Assembly (NCBI RefSeq): GCF_029457495.1 | Contig: NZ_CP120361.1 | Coordinates: 4,108,001 to 4,172,000 of the forward strand | From: Chelativorans sp. AA-79 | GTDB lineage: Bacteria; Pseudomonadota; Alphaproteobacteria; Rhizobiales; Rhizobiaceae | Length of the DNA: 64,000 nt | Direction of reading: 5' to 3' | Part shown: positions 9,591-18,238 of the stretch, piece after piece | Layout: each line of letters begins with the position of its first letter | How positions within the stretch are numbered: position 1 is the stretch's first letter | Position numbers and translations under genes: made by a program | Notes under the pieces: generated by a model | What the model was told of the DNA's origin: nothing | Seen by the model: the letters and a program-made list of their open reading frames with translations, nothing else | Database searches by the model: none

Positions 9591-10913
9591 TCAGCTCAAC
9601 GCACCGTCTATCGCTTCGCCGAGACGCTCGACGACGACATCCGCCGTCGCCCTGTCCAGGATGAAGGGCGGGGCGAGGAGCACATGGTCGCCGCGTGCGC
9701 CGTCGATCGTGCCGCCGGCGGGATAGACCATCAGGCCGCGCGCCATGGCCTCCTTCTTCACCCGCGCATGCATTTTCCGGGCAGGATCGAAGGGCTCCCT
9801 CGTGGCACGGTCCTCGACCAGTTCGAGGCCGAGGAAAAGCCCGCGGCCGCGGATATCGCCCACATGGGCATGGTTGCCGAAGCGCGCTTCGAGGCGGCCG
9901 CGCAGATACGCTCCCATCTCGCGGACATTGGCGAGCAGGTCGTCGCGTTCGATCACCTCTTGCACCGCGAGGGCGGCCGCGCAGGCCATCGGGTGGCCGA
10001 TATAGGTGTGGCCGTGCTGGAATAGCCCCGATCCCTCTGCAAAGGCATCGAAGATCCGCCGCGAAAGCAGCACGGCGCCGATCGGCTGATAGCCGCCGCC
10101 AAGGCCCTTCGCGATCGTCACGAGGTCCGGGGCGACTCCGTCCTGCTCGCAGGCGAAGAGCGTGCCCGTGCGGCCCATCCCGCACATCACCTCGTCAAGG
10201 ATGAGGAGAACGCCATAGCGGTCGCAGATCTCGCGGATATGCCTGAAGTAGCCGGGAACGGGCGGAACCGCACCCGCCGTGGCGCCCACCACGGGTTCCG
10301 CGATGAAGGCCATCACCGTGTCGGGACCCAGCTCCAGGATCTTGTCTTCCAGCTGCTGCGCCGCGCGCCGGCCGTACTCCTCCTCGCTTTCGCCCGGTTC
10401 CTTGTAGCGGTAGGCGTAGCAGGGGTCGATGTGATGCGTGTCGATCAGGAGCGGGCGGAACTGCGCGCGGCGCCACTCGTTGCCGCCGGCGGCCAGCGTG
10501 CCCAGCGTGTTGCCGTGATAGCTCTGCCGGCGGGCGACGATGTTGCGCCTTTGCGGCTCGCCCTTCTCCACGAAATACTGCCGCGCCATCTTCAGCGCCG
10601 CCTCGTTCGCCTCCGAGCCGCCGGAGACGAAATAGGCGTGGCTGATGCCCTCGGGTGCTGCCTTCACCAGCCGCTCGGCCAGCGCTTCCGCCGGCTCGGT
10701 GGTGAAAAAGCTCGTATGCGCATAGGCGAGCCGGTCGGCCTGGCGCTTCAGCGCCGCAACGATGTCGGGATGGTCGTGCCCGAGGCAGGAGACCGCCGCG
10801 CCGCCCGAGGCATCGATATAGGCTTTGCCCGTGTCGTCGAAGAGCTCGACGCCCCGGCCGCCCACGGCGACCGGCAATTCTCCATGGATCTGGCGATGCA
10901 GGATGTAGGTCAT
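9591..10913 (-). CDS. Class III PLP-dependent aminotransferase
   Basis: A 440-residue fold-type I aminotransferase of the omega-amino acid/4-aminobutyrate group. Visible elements are the phosphate loop SGGSEANEAALKMAR, the pyridine-contacting Asp in LILDEVMCGMGRTG, the PLP lysine in TIAKGLGGGY and HTYIGHP. The open frame runs far upstream through the regulator in another frame; the real start is ATG 10913, whose ATGA overlaps the stop of the RpiR gene. It probably removes an amino group from a beta- or omega-amino compound, and a beta-keto acid cleavage enzyme is encoded across the divergent promoter. Confidence 0.9.
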   Translation of the reverse strand: MTYILHRQIHGELPVAVGGRGVELFDDTGKAYIDASGGAAVSCLGHDHPDIVAALKRQADRLAYAHTSFFTTEPAEALAERLVKAAPEGISHAYFVSGGSEANEAALKMARQYFVEKGEPQRRNIVARRQSYHGNTLGTLAAGGNEWRRAQFRPLLIDTHHIDPCYAYRYKEPGESEEEYGRRAAQQLEDKILELGPDTVMAFIAEPVVGATAGAVPPVPGYFRHIREICDRYGVLLILDEVMCGMGRTGTLFACEQDGVAPDLVTIAKGLGGGYQPIGAVLLSRRIFDAFAEGSGLFQHGHTYIGHPMACAAALAVQEVIERDDLLANVREMGAYLRGRLEARFGNHAHVGDIRGRGLFLGLELVEDRATREPFDPARKMHARVKKEAMARGLMVYPAGGTIDGARGDHVLLAPPFILDRATADVVVERLGEAIDGALS

Positions 10914-11809
10914 GAACGGTTTCCCTGCCGCTGCGTCGCGGCGAATTCGAAAAGATGGACCTTGAGTTCGGAAAGCTGCCGCTCCGTGCGCGCGATCGCC
11001 TCCAGCGCCTCCTCCCCGCCCTCGCCCGCCACGAGTGCCGCGAGGATCTCCACCGCCGCGAAGGCCGGCGCCATGGCATGGAAGAAGGAAGGGCTGTCGG
11101 TGCCCACGATGACGGCATGGCGGGCGAGCCTTGCCACGGGCGAAGCCTGACCGTCGGTGAGCGCGACCACGAGGAGTCCCTTGGTGTGAGCATGGCGCGC
11201 GGCCTCGACGGTCGTCCGCGTATAGGGAGCGACCGTGGCAACGAAGACCACGTCCTCCTTCGTGGCGAAGCGGAACGCGTCGAGCCCGGTGCCGCCATCG
11301 AAATCGAGATAGACCGCCTTCTCGCCGAGGAAATTGAGCAGATAGGCGAGATGCCCGGCCACCGGCCGGCAGGAGCGCAGGCCGACGCAATAGATGCGTC
11401 GCGCGCGGGCCATGGCGGCGGCTGCCTCCGCCAGCGCCGCAGCGGTATCCTCGCCCAGCGCAGCGGTCTGGCGCGCGGTCGCGGCGGCGATCTCCCGCGC
11501 CAGCGCCAGTCCGCCCGCCTCGCGCTGGCGGGCGACCTGCGCGCCGGCCCTGCCCGAGAAGCCCAGCGCCTGCTCCTTGAGCGCCTCGCCATGGATCTGG
11601 CGCAGCTCCTCGTAGCCATCGAGGCCGAAGCGCTTGGCGAGACGCGTCATCGTCCACGGCCGAACGCCCGCCCGGCGCGCCTGCTCGCGCATGGAAAGAA
11701 GCGCCACGTCGCCCGGATGCTCCAACACATAACGCGCCGCCACCTCCATCTGGCCGGGGAGCGTGTCGACCGTACGCGTGATCTCTTCGGCAAGCGCGGC
11801 ACAATCCAT
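10910..11809 (-). CDS. MurR/RpiR-family transcriptional regulator
   Basis: A 299-residue regulator with an N-terminal HTH_6 domain (residues about 1-78, including LLSMREQARRAGVRPWTMTRLAKRFG split around the recognition helix) and a C-terminal SIS domain (from about 125, RRIYCVGLRSCRPVAGHL) that would bind a phosphosugar-like or other effector. It is translationally coupled to the aminotransferase and divergent from the beta-keto acid cleavage enzyme. The 75-bp gap between them carries three phased TGCAAC elements, the likely operator. Confidence 0.9.
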   Translation of the reverse strand: MDCAALAEEITRTVDTLPGQMEVAARYVLEHPGDVALLSMREQARRAGVRPWTMTRLAKRFGLDGYEELRQIHGEALKEQALGFSGRAGAQVARQREAGGLALAREIAAATARQTAALGEDTAAALAEAAAAMARARRIYCVGLRSCRPVAGHLAYLLNFLGEKAVYLDFDGGTGLDAFRFATKEDVVFVATVAPYTRTTVEAARHAHTKGLLVVALTDGQASPVARLARHAVIVGTDSPSFFHAMAPAFAAVEILAALVAGEGGEEALEAIARTERQLSELKVHLFEFAATQRQGNRS

Positions 11810-11839
11810 GCAGGCATCCTAGACCCGCTTTCAGGAATG

Positions 11840-11866
11840 TGCAACAAGTGTTGCATCTTCTGCAAC
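11840..11866. promoter_or_regulatory. Triple half-site operator cluster for the RpiR regulator
   Basis: Three copies of TGCAAC or its complement lie at 11840-11845 (TGCAAC), 11850-11855 (GTTGCA) and 11861-11866 (TGCAAC), spaced 10 and 11 bp, one helical turn each. The first two make a perfect 16-bp palindrome with AAGT at its centre; the second and third make TTGCA-N5-TGCAA. The site is midway between the rpiR start (11809) and the rightward gene start (11885). Confidence 0.6.
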
Positions 11867-11884
11867 GAATGGAGGATGCGCGTG

Positions 11885-12715
11885 ATGCGGATGGACGGCG
11901 TCGCGATTGCTGTGGCCCCCAATGGCGGACGGCGCACCAAGGCGGACCATCCCGCCCTGCCGCTCGACGCGCCGGAACTGGCGGAGACGGCCGTTTCGTG
12001 CCTCGATGCGGGCGCGGCCATGCTGCACATGCATGTGCGAGACAAGGTTGGCCGGCACATTCTCGATGCGGAGGCCTACCGCGAGGCCATCCGGGCCGTG
12101 CGCCAGGCGGTGGGCGACCGGATCGTGATCCAGATCACCACGGAGGCCGTGGGTCTCTATCAACCGCAGGAGCAGATGGACGTGGTGCGGGCGGTCAGGC
12201 CCGAGGCGGCATCGATGGCGCTGCGGGAACTCGTGCCCGACGCGAGCCATGAAACCCGGTTCGCGCAGTTCCTCGCCTTCACGAAGGCGGAGGAGATCGT
12301 TCCCCAGATCATCCTCTATCATCCGGACGAAGCGCGGCAGCTCAAGGACATGATGGCGCGGGGGATGGTTCCCTACGACGACCTCCCGGTGCTCCACGTG
12401 CTCGGCCGCTACACCGAGGGCCAGCGCTCCGCACCCGCCGACCTGCTGCCGTTCCTGGCGCCGGACATGCCGCGCTTCGGCCATTTCATGGTCTGCGCCT
12501 TCGGCGCGCGCGAGGCGGCCTGCGTGACGGCGGGCGCGCTGCTCGGCGGCCATGTGCGGACCGGTTTCGAGAACAATCTCCTGCTCCCCGACGGCAGCGC
12601 CGCGCCCGACAATGCCGCCCTGGTGTCCACGGCGGCGCAGGCGCTGAGCGCATTGGGCCTCATGATCGCGGATGCCGACGGTCTGCGCACCGCGTGGCAG
12701 CGGCTCGTCGGCTAG
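11885..12715 (+). CDS. Beta-keto acid cleavage enzyme (BKACE, DUF849 family)
   Basis: A 276-residue TIM-barrel enzyme. BKACE proteins condense a beta-keto acid with acetyl-CoA to give acetoacetate and a new CoA ester; the founding member cleaves 3-keto-5-aminohexanoate. The zinc-binding HxH motif is present (MLHMHVRD), with APNGG near the N-terminus and GGHVRTGFENN near the end, where Glu is the usual third metal ligand. ATG 11885 has GGAGG nine bases upstream; ATG 11876 is the alternative. The neighbouring aminotransferase could supply the keto acid. The stop is only 6 bp from that of the convergent HAD gene. Confidence 0.88.
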   Translation: MRMDGVAIAVAPNGGRRTKADHPALPLDAPELAETAVSCLDAGAAMLHMHVRDKVGRHILDAEAYREAIRAVRQAVGDRIVIQITTEAVGLYQPQEQMDVVRAVRPEAASMALRELVPDASHETRFAQFLAFTKAEEIVPQIILYHPDEARQLKDMMARGMVPYDDLPVLHVLGRYTEGQRSAPADLLPFLAPDMPRFGHFMVCAFGAREAACVTAGALLGGHVRTGFENNLLLPDGSAAPDNAALVSTAAQALSALGLMIADADGLRTAWQRLVG

Positions 12716-12721
12716 GATGGC

Positions 12722-13558
12722 CTACGCAACGCGATCGAGAATCCCGGCAAGCGCCACCCCCGCTTCGGCGGCTTCGGCGCGGAGCGCCTCTTCCGTCGCC
12801 TCCGCGCTGACGCCGAGCCGCACGAGCACGGCATGAATGCCGAAGGCGGCCGCACCCGCAATGTCGTGCTCCAGGCTGTCGCCGATGGCGACGATCCTTT
12901 CCTTCGCCGGAGCCCCGCAAAGGCGATGGGCGTATTCATAGATGGGCGCATGCGGCTTGCCGACCCAGAGGACGCGCCCGCCCAGGGTCTCATAGAGTTT
13001 CGCGATGCTGCCCGCCGCCGGGGCAAGGCCGTTGGGCGTGAGCATGCGGATGTCGGGGTTGGTGCAGATGGCCTGCACGCCCACCTCCGCGGCCGGGCGC
13101 AGAAGCGCCGCGTAACCGTCGAGCCCGATGCGGTCCGCCTGGCTACCGGAGATCACGACAAGATCCGCGTCGCCGGCGCGCTCCACCACAGCGAGCCCCA
13201 GCCGCTCGGCGAGATTGGCGTCGTTCCCGCTCGAGATCGTGAAACATCTTGTGGCCGGGGAAACCGCCAGCCCCGCCGCACCCGATCTCAGAAGATCGAC
13301 CGCAACATCCCCCGAAGTGACGAAATGGTCGAAGGAGCCGGCCGGGAATCCCAGCCCGACGAAACGTGCCGCATTGTCGGTGCCGGATTTGCCCGAATTG
13401 GACAGGATGACCACGGTCTTGCCCGCCTGCCGCATCGCAAGCAGCGCCTCCACCGCGCCCGGATAGGGGCTGGAGCCGTCGTGCAGCGTGCCGAACTGAT
13501 CGACGAAGAACACGTCGTGGGCCGCGATCAGCGCTTGCAGTTCCCTTGAGACGCCCAT
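12722..13558 (-). CDS. HAD-superfamily class IIA hydrolase (TIGR01459-like)
   Basis: A 278-residue haloacid dehalogenase-like phosphatase with the class IIA (NagD-like) cap. The catalytic loop reads FFVDQFGTLHDG, so the nucleophile Asp is present but the usual general-acid Asp two residues later is Phe; the TIGR01459 group typically has Trp there. Motif II is ILSNSG and motif III/IV is VGKPHAPIYEYA...AIGDSLEHDI. Catalytic efficiency may be low or the substrate unusual. It overlaps the kinase upstream by one base (TGATG), so it belongs to the aldolase-kinase-HAD operon. Confidence 0.85.
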   Translation of the reverse strand: MGVSRELQALIAAHDVFFVDQFGTLHDGSSPYPGAVEALLAMRQAGKTVVILSNSGKSGTDNAARFVGLGFPAGSFDHFVTSGDVAVDLLRSGAAGLAVSPATRCFTISSGNDANLAERLGLAVVERAGDADLVVISGSQADRIGLDGYAALLRPAAEVGVQAICTNPDIRMLTPNGLAPAAGSIAKLYETLGGRVLWVGKPHAPIYEYAHRLCGAPAKERIVAIGDSLEHDIAGAAAFGIHAVLVRLGVSAEATEEALRAEAAEAGVALAGILDRVA

Positions 13559-14817
13559 CAGGAAAGTGCCCGCAATGCGAGCCGAGCCGTGCCGGCGGCG
13601 GCTTCGGTGGAAGCAGCCTGGAGGAAGGGCACGCCGAGCCGGCGCTGGCGGATGCGCATCCAGGCCGCGTTCGCCGCGCCGCCGCCGACGCTTCTCACCG
13701 CTCGCAGGGCCGGCGCTCCAAGCTCCGACAGCCGCGCATATCCCTGCGCCTCGACTGCAGCAATCCCCTCCAACAGGCCCTGGAAGAAGACCGCGTCGTC
13801 GGAAGGCCTGGGATCGAGCCGCGGCGCAAGAGCGGGGTCGTTCACCGGAAAGCGCTCGCCGGGACGCAGCAGCGGATAGTAGTCGAGACCGGTCGGGCGA
13901 TCAGGGTTGAGCCGTTCGGTGAGTTCGGCAAGCCGGTCATCCGGGAAGTACGCGCGGATGACGGCCCCGCCCGTGTTGGACGCTCCCCCCGCAAGCCACA
14001 TGCCGGCAATGCGGTGGCTGTAGATGCCATAGGCCGGCGCATTGATCTCGCGGTCCGACAGAAGCTTGAGGACGAGCGTCGAGCCGAGCGCTGTCACGCC
14101 GTCGCCAACATCGCCTGCGCCTGTGGCGAGGAAGGAGGCGCAGCCATCCGTGGTGCCGCTGACGATGACCGCGGAGGCAGGCAGGCCGAAGGTGCGCGCC
14201 TTCTCCCCCACCGGGCAGAGTACCGTACCGGCCGGTACGACTTCGGGAAGGATGGCGGGATCGAGCCCCAGCTTCGCGATCCAGTCCGGCCACCGCCTCG
14301 CCGTCAGGTCGTAGCCGGTCTTGAGCGCGTTGTTCTCGTCGCTCACCGGCCCGCCGCCCAATTGCATGGCGATCCAGTCGGCCTGGTGCACGACGCGGGC
14401 GACCGCCGGCTGCCGGGCGAGGAAGGCCGCTCGGGCGAGAGCCGAATGCTTGCCGCGCGCGGGGCTTTCCGCCGGTGCAATCGCCTCCAGCAGCGCGGTG
14501 ACGTGCGGGTCCGGACAGGCCACGTCATACATCAGCGCCCGGCCGAGCGGCGCACCCGCCCCGTCCAGCGCGAGCACGGTTCCGGACGTGCCGTCCACGG
14601 CGACGGCAGCGATGTCCTGGAGAGAGACCTTGCGCGTGAGATCCTCGAGACAGGCCTCCACGCCCCGCCACCAGGCGGCCGGGTCGTCCCGCTGGGCCGC
14701 GTTGCGGTAGCGTTCGGCCGCGAGGGCGCAGGTCCGGCCGTCCTCATCGAGCGCCGCGATGCGGACGCCGGAACTCCCGACATCGATGCCCAGGGCCCGC
14801 GGAGGCTTCGGAATCAT
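13558..14817 (-). CDS. FGGY-family carbohydrate kinase (short type)
   Basis: A 419-residue sugar kinase, shorter than the usual 480-520 of FGGY enzymes and closer to the compact D-ribulokinase-like members. The N-terminal ATPase loop is GIDVGSSGVR, the sugar-facing segment contains VDGTSGTVLALD, and the C-terminal phosphate loops are VSGTTDGCASFLATG and SVGGGAANAAWMRIR. It would phosphorylate a ketose. The gene lies between a class II aldolase (start and stop one base apart) and a HAD phosphatase. A second FGGY kinase is encoded on the other strand at 16829, so two phosphorylation steps or two substrates are implied. Confidence 0.85.
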   Translation of the reverse strand: MIPKPPRALGIDVGSSGVRIAALDEDGRTCALAAERYRNAAQRDDPAAWWRGVEACLEDLTRKVSLQDIAAVAVDGTSGTVLALDGAGAPLGRALMYDVACPDPHVTALLEAIAPAESPARGKHSALARAAFLARQPAVARVVHQADWIAMQLGGGPVSDENNALKTGYDLTARRWPDWIAKLGLDPAILPEVVPAGTVLCPVGEKARTFGLPASAVIVSGTTDGCASFLATGAGDVGDGVTALGSTLVLKLLSDREINAPAYGIYSHRIAGMWLAGGASNTGGAVIRAYFPDDRLAELTERLNPDRPTGLDYYPLLRPGERFPVNDPALAPRLDPRPSDDAVFFQGLLEGIAAVEAQGYARLSELGAPALRAVRSVGGGAANAAWMRIRQRRLGVPFLQAASTEAAAGTARLALRALS

Positions 14818-14818
14818 T

Positions 14819-15874
14819 TCAGTTCCCCGCCCGATCCAGCTTCTGCCGGTACTGCTCCGCTTCCCAATGCGTCAGTTCGTATTCCTGCGCGGAATCCAGA
14901 TAATCGACCGGCGCCTGGGGATCGATGCGCAGCGCAACCTCCGCCAGGCACCGCGCCATGGCAAGGCCGCCGGGCGAAAGCTCCTTGGAGACGAGCACGC
15001 CTCGGCCTGGATCGAGGATCATTTTCGGATGCGGCTTGCCGGCCGCGTCCGCCGCCTTCAACAAATCACCGAGCGATTGCCCCTCGAGAAGACCGAGTTC
15101 AGTGCCCAGAAAGATCACATGGTCGGGATAGAGCGAACCCGACCGCGCGATCCTGCAAGCATCCGGGTCGAGCGCCACACGATGCGTCGCCTCATCGTCC
15201 GGGAGGCGGTATTGCGAACCCGATGCGAGGCCGGAAAGATGGCCGGGATCCGGCGCGGCGCTCTTCCTCGGCTCCGCCGCGAGCGCCGAGGTCACCGCCT
15301 CGATCCTCTCGTCCACCTCCTCCACGCTTTCCCCGGCGATGATGATGCCATGGTTGCGCAGGACGAGCACGTCCGGCCCGTCCTTCGCCACCAGCGCGAT
15401 CTCGCGCGCAAGCGGCATGCCGGGCCGCCGATAGGGGATCATCCCCCAGCGCAGATGAGGAAGGGCACTCATCCGCCGCGACACCACCTCTTCGGCGTCG
15501 GAGCGCACGGCATGCGCGATCGTGTTCACGCAGTGGAAATGGGCGACGACCGGCTGCGGCATCACGGCATGGACGCTCGTCTCGATGGAAGGCCGCAGCC
15601 TGCTCGCGTTCAGTTCCTCCACCACGAAATCGGTGGCCTTGTCGGCGCGGATGTCGCCCGCTTCAAGAGCCGACACCAAGGGCGCGACGGCGACCGGAAC
15701 GAAGATTTCCTTCTCCTCCGCCTGCGCAAGCCAGGTGCCGGAAGCCTTCACCCACATGGTTCCATCGGCCTTGACGGAGGTGTTGCCTCCCGCGCCCTGC
15801 GTGCGCGTGATGTCTCTCCCCAGTCGTGCCGAGAGTTCCTTGAGCGCCGGCAGCGCCGAAGCCTGGGCCACCAC
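14819..15874 (-). CDS. Class II aldolase/adducin-domain protein (RhaD-type, no dehydrogenase domain)
   Basis: About 351 residues if translation begins at GTG 15874 (or 15871), which follows GGAGGGGG; the open frame extends to 15970 but would then cover the divergent promoter. The aldolase fold shows TQGAGGNTSVK, the zinc-binding HFHCVNT and LRNHGIII. The C-terminal part (LYPDHVIFLG... and DYLDSAQEYELTHWEAEQYRQ) resembles the end of the aldolase domain of rhizobial RhaD-type proteins, but the dehydrogenase half of those fusions is absent. It likely cleaves a ketose 1-phosphate made by one of the adjacent kinases. Confidence 0.8.
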   Translation of the reverse strand: MVAQASALPALKELSARLGRDITRTQGAGGNTSVKADGTMWVKASGTWLAQAEEKEIFVPVAVAPLVSALEAGDIRADKATDFVVEELNASRLRPSIETSVHAVMPQPVVAHFHCVNTIAHAVRSDAEEVVSRRMSALPHLRWGMIPYRRPGMPLAREIALVAKDGPDVLVLRNHGIIIAGESVEEVDERIEAVTSALAAEPRKSAAPDPGHLSGLASGSQYRLPDDEATHRVALDPDACRIARSGSLYPDHVIFLGTELGLLEGQSLGDLLKAADAAGKPHPKMILDPGRGVLVSKELSPGGLAMARCLAEVALRIDPQAPVDYLDSAQEYELTHWEAEQYRQKLDRAGN

Positions 15875-15933
15875 GTCCCCCTCCGTCAAACGATGCCTTC
15901 GGGGCGGCGCGCACCGCCGACCCTTTGTGACTC

Positions 15934-15951
15934 CTACACAGTATGATGTAG
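15934..15951. promoter_or_regulatory. Inverted repeat CTACA-N8-TGTAG in divergent promoter
   Basis: A perfect 5-bp inverted repeat with an 8-bp spacer lies about 60 bp before the aldolase start and about 95 bp before the DeoR start. A second inverted repeat of the same spacer length is at 15995-16014. Either could be the DeoR operator for the leftward operon. Confidence 0.35.
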
Positions 15952-15994
15952 TTTCGTCAATGGTGAGCAAAGTCGCTTGCGAACGAGGCGCATA

Positions 15995-16014
15995 TTTGAT
16001 TATATCCGATCAAA
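15995..16014. promoter_or_regulatory. Inverted repeat TTTGAT-N8-ATCAAA upstream of deoR-type gene
   Basis: A perfect 6-bp inverted repeat with an 8-bp spacer in an AT-rich patch, 33 bp before the GTG start of the DeoR-family gene. Position and symmetry fit an autoregulatory operator for that repressor. Confidence 0.45.
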
Positions 16015-16046
16015 AGGCGCCCATGCACCGGGGAGGAATTTCGGTT

Positions 16047-16832
16047 GTGAGTGATCTGGATCGCCACAGAGCCATCAAGGACCTGCTGAAGGAGCGCCCG
16101 TTCGCATCGGTGCGCGACCTGCAGAAGGTGCTCGGTGTCTCCGCGGCGACGGTACGGCGCGACATCGACAAGCTCCACGAAACCGGCATCGCGCGCAAGG
16201 TCTATGGCGGCATCTCCGCAACCGACGGTTACGGCTCGACGGCCCGTGCCTCGGCGCGCCCCTATGACGAGAACCGCGACATCGCGGTGGAGGCGAAGCA
16301 GGCGATCGCGCGCATGGCGGAGACGCTGGTGCGCGACGGCGATTCCATCATGGTCCACGCGGGCTCCACCTGCTACCATCTCGGCGTGCGGCTCGCCCGC
16401 CGGAACCTGAAGATCTATACCAATTCCATGCCCCTTGCCGCACATCTGGGCGAGCGCGGCACGTGCCAACTCGTGATTTCGGGCGGCGAGCTGCACCGGG
16501 AACCCGGTATCATCCATGGCATGGATTCTTCGGTGTCCTCCTTCTTCGCCTCGAAGTTCTTCCTGGGAACCCAAGGCATCAGCGAGGATGGAATCCTGGA
16601 GTCGCACCCACTTCTGGTGCGGGCCATCACGCATCTGAGCGAGCGTGCCGACGAGATCGTCCTCCTTGCCGACAGCCGTAAGTTCTCGCTTCGCCCGCGC
16701 CACGCCGTCCTGCCACTCTCGCGGATCAGCACCCTCGTGACGGACGATGGTGTTTCCGACAAGAACGCGAAGATGATCGAGGACGCCGGCATCCAGCTTC
16801 TCATTGCGCAGGTTGCGGGAGAGCCGGCATGA
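16047..16832 (+). CDS. DeoR/GlpR-family transcriptional regulator
   Basis: A 261-residue repressor. An HTH_DeoR domain occupies residues about 5-60 (VRDLQKVLGVSAATVRRDID), followed by the DeoRC sensor domain with HAGSTCYHLG and the late LLADSRKF loop that recognises a phosphosugar. GTG 16047 is chosen because GGAGGAA stands 8 bases upstream; ATG 16023 lies before that site. The ATGA overlap with the next kinase shows it is the first gene of the transport operon, so it is probably autoregulated and senses the phosphorylated sugar made by the kinases. Confidence 0.92.
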   Translation: MSDLDRHRAIKDLLKERPFASVRDLQKVLGVSAATVRRDIDKLHETGIARKVYGGISATDGYGSTARASARPYDENRDIAVEAKQAIARMAETLVRDGDSIMVHAGSTCYHLGVRLARRNLKIYTNSMPLAAHLGERGTCQLVISGGELHREPGIIHGMDSSVSSFFASKFFLGTQGISEDGILESHPLLVRAITHLSERADEIVLLADSRKFSLRPRHAVLPLSRISTLVTDDGVSDKNAKMIEDAGIQLLIAQVAGEPA

Positions 16833-18238
16833 CTGGCCCGCTCGCCGTCTTCGATCTCGGCAAGACGAACTCGAAGCTGTTCGTCTTCTCGCCCGAGGGT
16901 GAAATCCTGGCGGAGGAGCGCACGGTCCCGCAATGGCGCGACCATGGCGGGATCAGGGTGCTGGACGACACGCAGCTTCATGCCTGGATGCAGGCGGCGC
17001 TCGCAAAGGCCGTGGAAGAGCACGGCGTTGAGGGCGTGATGTTTTCCGGTCACGGCTGCACTTTCGCGCTCGTGGCCGACGGCGCGCTCACGCATCCGAT
17101 CCTGGACTATGAGCAGGAGCCGCCGGAGCACATCGCCCAGGAAATCGACGCACTCGTCCCGCCCTTCTCCGAGACCTATTCGCCGCGCCTGCCGCTCGGC
17201 TTCAATTTCGGGCGCCACATCCTGTGGCTGGAGAAGGCTGCGCCGAGGGCGGTTTCCGATGCGGAGCACATCCTCGGCTACCCGCAATTCTGGAGCTGGC
17301 GCTTTTCCGGCGTGCCCGTCTCGGAGATTTCCTACCTCGGCTGCCACTCCCATCTGTGGGCGCCGCTCCGGGAGAAATTTTCCTCGCTCGTCGATCAACG
17401 GGGCTGGCAGGAAAAGATGCCGCCCTTCGCGCGGTCGGGGGCCGTTCTCGGCACCACGGAGGTCGCGCTCCCGTCGGGGAACAAGCACACGGTCGACATC
17501 CACAACGGCGTGCACGACTCCAACGCCGCGCTCCATTGCTACCGCGCGGCGGGGCACCGGTCCTTCACCCTCGTCTCCAGCGGCACCTGGGTGATCATCT
17601 TCAATACCGACAGCCCCCTGGAGACGCTCGACGAGCGGCGGGACATGCTGGCCAATGTGAGCGTCGACGGCGTGCCGACGCCGACGATCCGTTTCATGGG
17701 CGGCCGCGAGTTCGACACGATCCGCGCCGGCGCCGCCCCGAAGGTGAGCCTCGGCGATCTCCAGGCCGTCATCGACAACCGGGTCTTCGCGCTCCCAAGC
17801 TTTGCCCCCGGCGGCCCGGTACCCGAAACCACGGGCGAGATCGTCGGCCGGACCGGCTCCGACGCCGAACGGGCGGCGGCAGCCCTTCTCTACGTCGTGC
17901 TCATGACGGATCTCTGCCTCGACCTCATCGGCTCGGAAAACACCGTCATCGTCGACGGCGGGCTGGTGAAGACCGGTTTCTACGTCGAAATGCTCGCGCA
18001 GCTCCGCCCTGGCCAGCGGCTTCTTTCGAGCGACAATCCCGAAGGCTCGGCAGTGGGAGCCGCGATCCTCGCCTTCGAGGCGAAGAACGTCGGACTGAAC
18101 CCGGTGCACTGCGCCGAAGCCAGCGCCACTGCGCTTCGCGGCTTCGAAGAGTATCGCAAGCGCTGGCGCGAGATGGTGGAACAGAGACGGGCGGGGCAAG
18201 CGATGCCCGCGAAGAAAGCCGCGGGAGCTGCACCATGA
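16829..18238 (+). CDS. FGGY-family carbohydrate kinase (fuculokinase/rhamnulokinase-like)
   Basis: A 469-residue sugar kinase. The N-terminal nucleotide loop is [13 protein letters not shown], the middle contains [11 protein letters not shown] and [11 protein letters not shown], and the C-terminal adenosine region is [18 protein letters not shown]. This arrangement resembles rhizobial L-rhamnulose/L-fuculose kinases encoded inside sugar ABC operons such as rhaRSTPQUK. The gene overlaps the regulator before it and the ATPase after it by four bases each, so the product should phosphorylate the imported sugar or its isomer. The exact sugar is not determined. Confidence 0.85.
   Translation: MTGPLAVFDLGKTNSKLFVFSPEGEILAEERTVPQWRDHGGIRVLDDTQLHAWMQAALAKAVEEHGVEGVMFSGHGCTFALVADGALTHPILDYEQEPPEHIAQEIDALVPPFSETYSPRLPLGFNFGRHILWLEKAAPRAVSDAEHILGYPQFWSWRFSGVPVSEISYLGCHSHLWAPLREKFSSLVDQRGWQEKMPPFARSGAVLGTTEVALPSGNKHTVDIHNGVHDSNAALHCYRAAGHRSFTLVSSGTWVIIFNTDSPLETLDERRDMLANVSVDGVPTPTIRFMGGREFDTIRAGAAPKVSLGDLQAVIDNRVFALPSFAPGGPVPETTGEIVGRTGSDAERAAAALLYVVLMTDLCLDLIGSENTVIVDGGLVKTGFYVEMLAQLRPGQRLLSSDNPEGSAVGAAILAFEAKNVGLNPVHCAEASATALRGFEEYRKRWREMVEQRRAGQAMPAKKAAGAAP

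Noticed and set aside
9591..11804. A 737-codon minus-strand frame that would fuse an unknown N-terminal domain to the aminotransferase
   Set aside because: The first ~300 codons are the +1 frame of the RpiR gene and have no protein character; the ATGA overlap at 10910-10913 marks the true aminotransferase start.
12716..12721. Terminator between the convergent BKACE and HAD genes
   Set aside because: Only six bases separate the stop codons and no hairpin was found across the junction, so transcription may overlap, but nothing can be annotated.
16415..18199. A 594-codon minus-strand frame opposite the DeoR and FGGY kinase genes
   Set aside because: It is a shadow of two well-supported genes; composition is Arg/His/Asp-rich with no recognisable motif.
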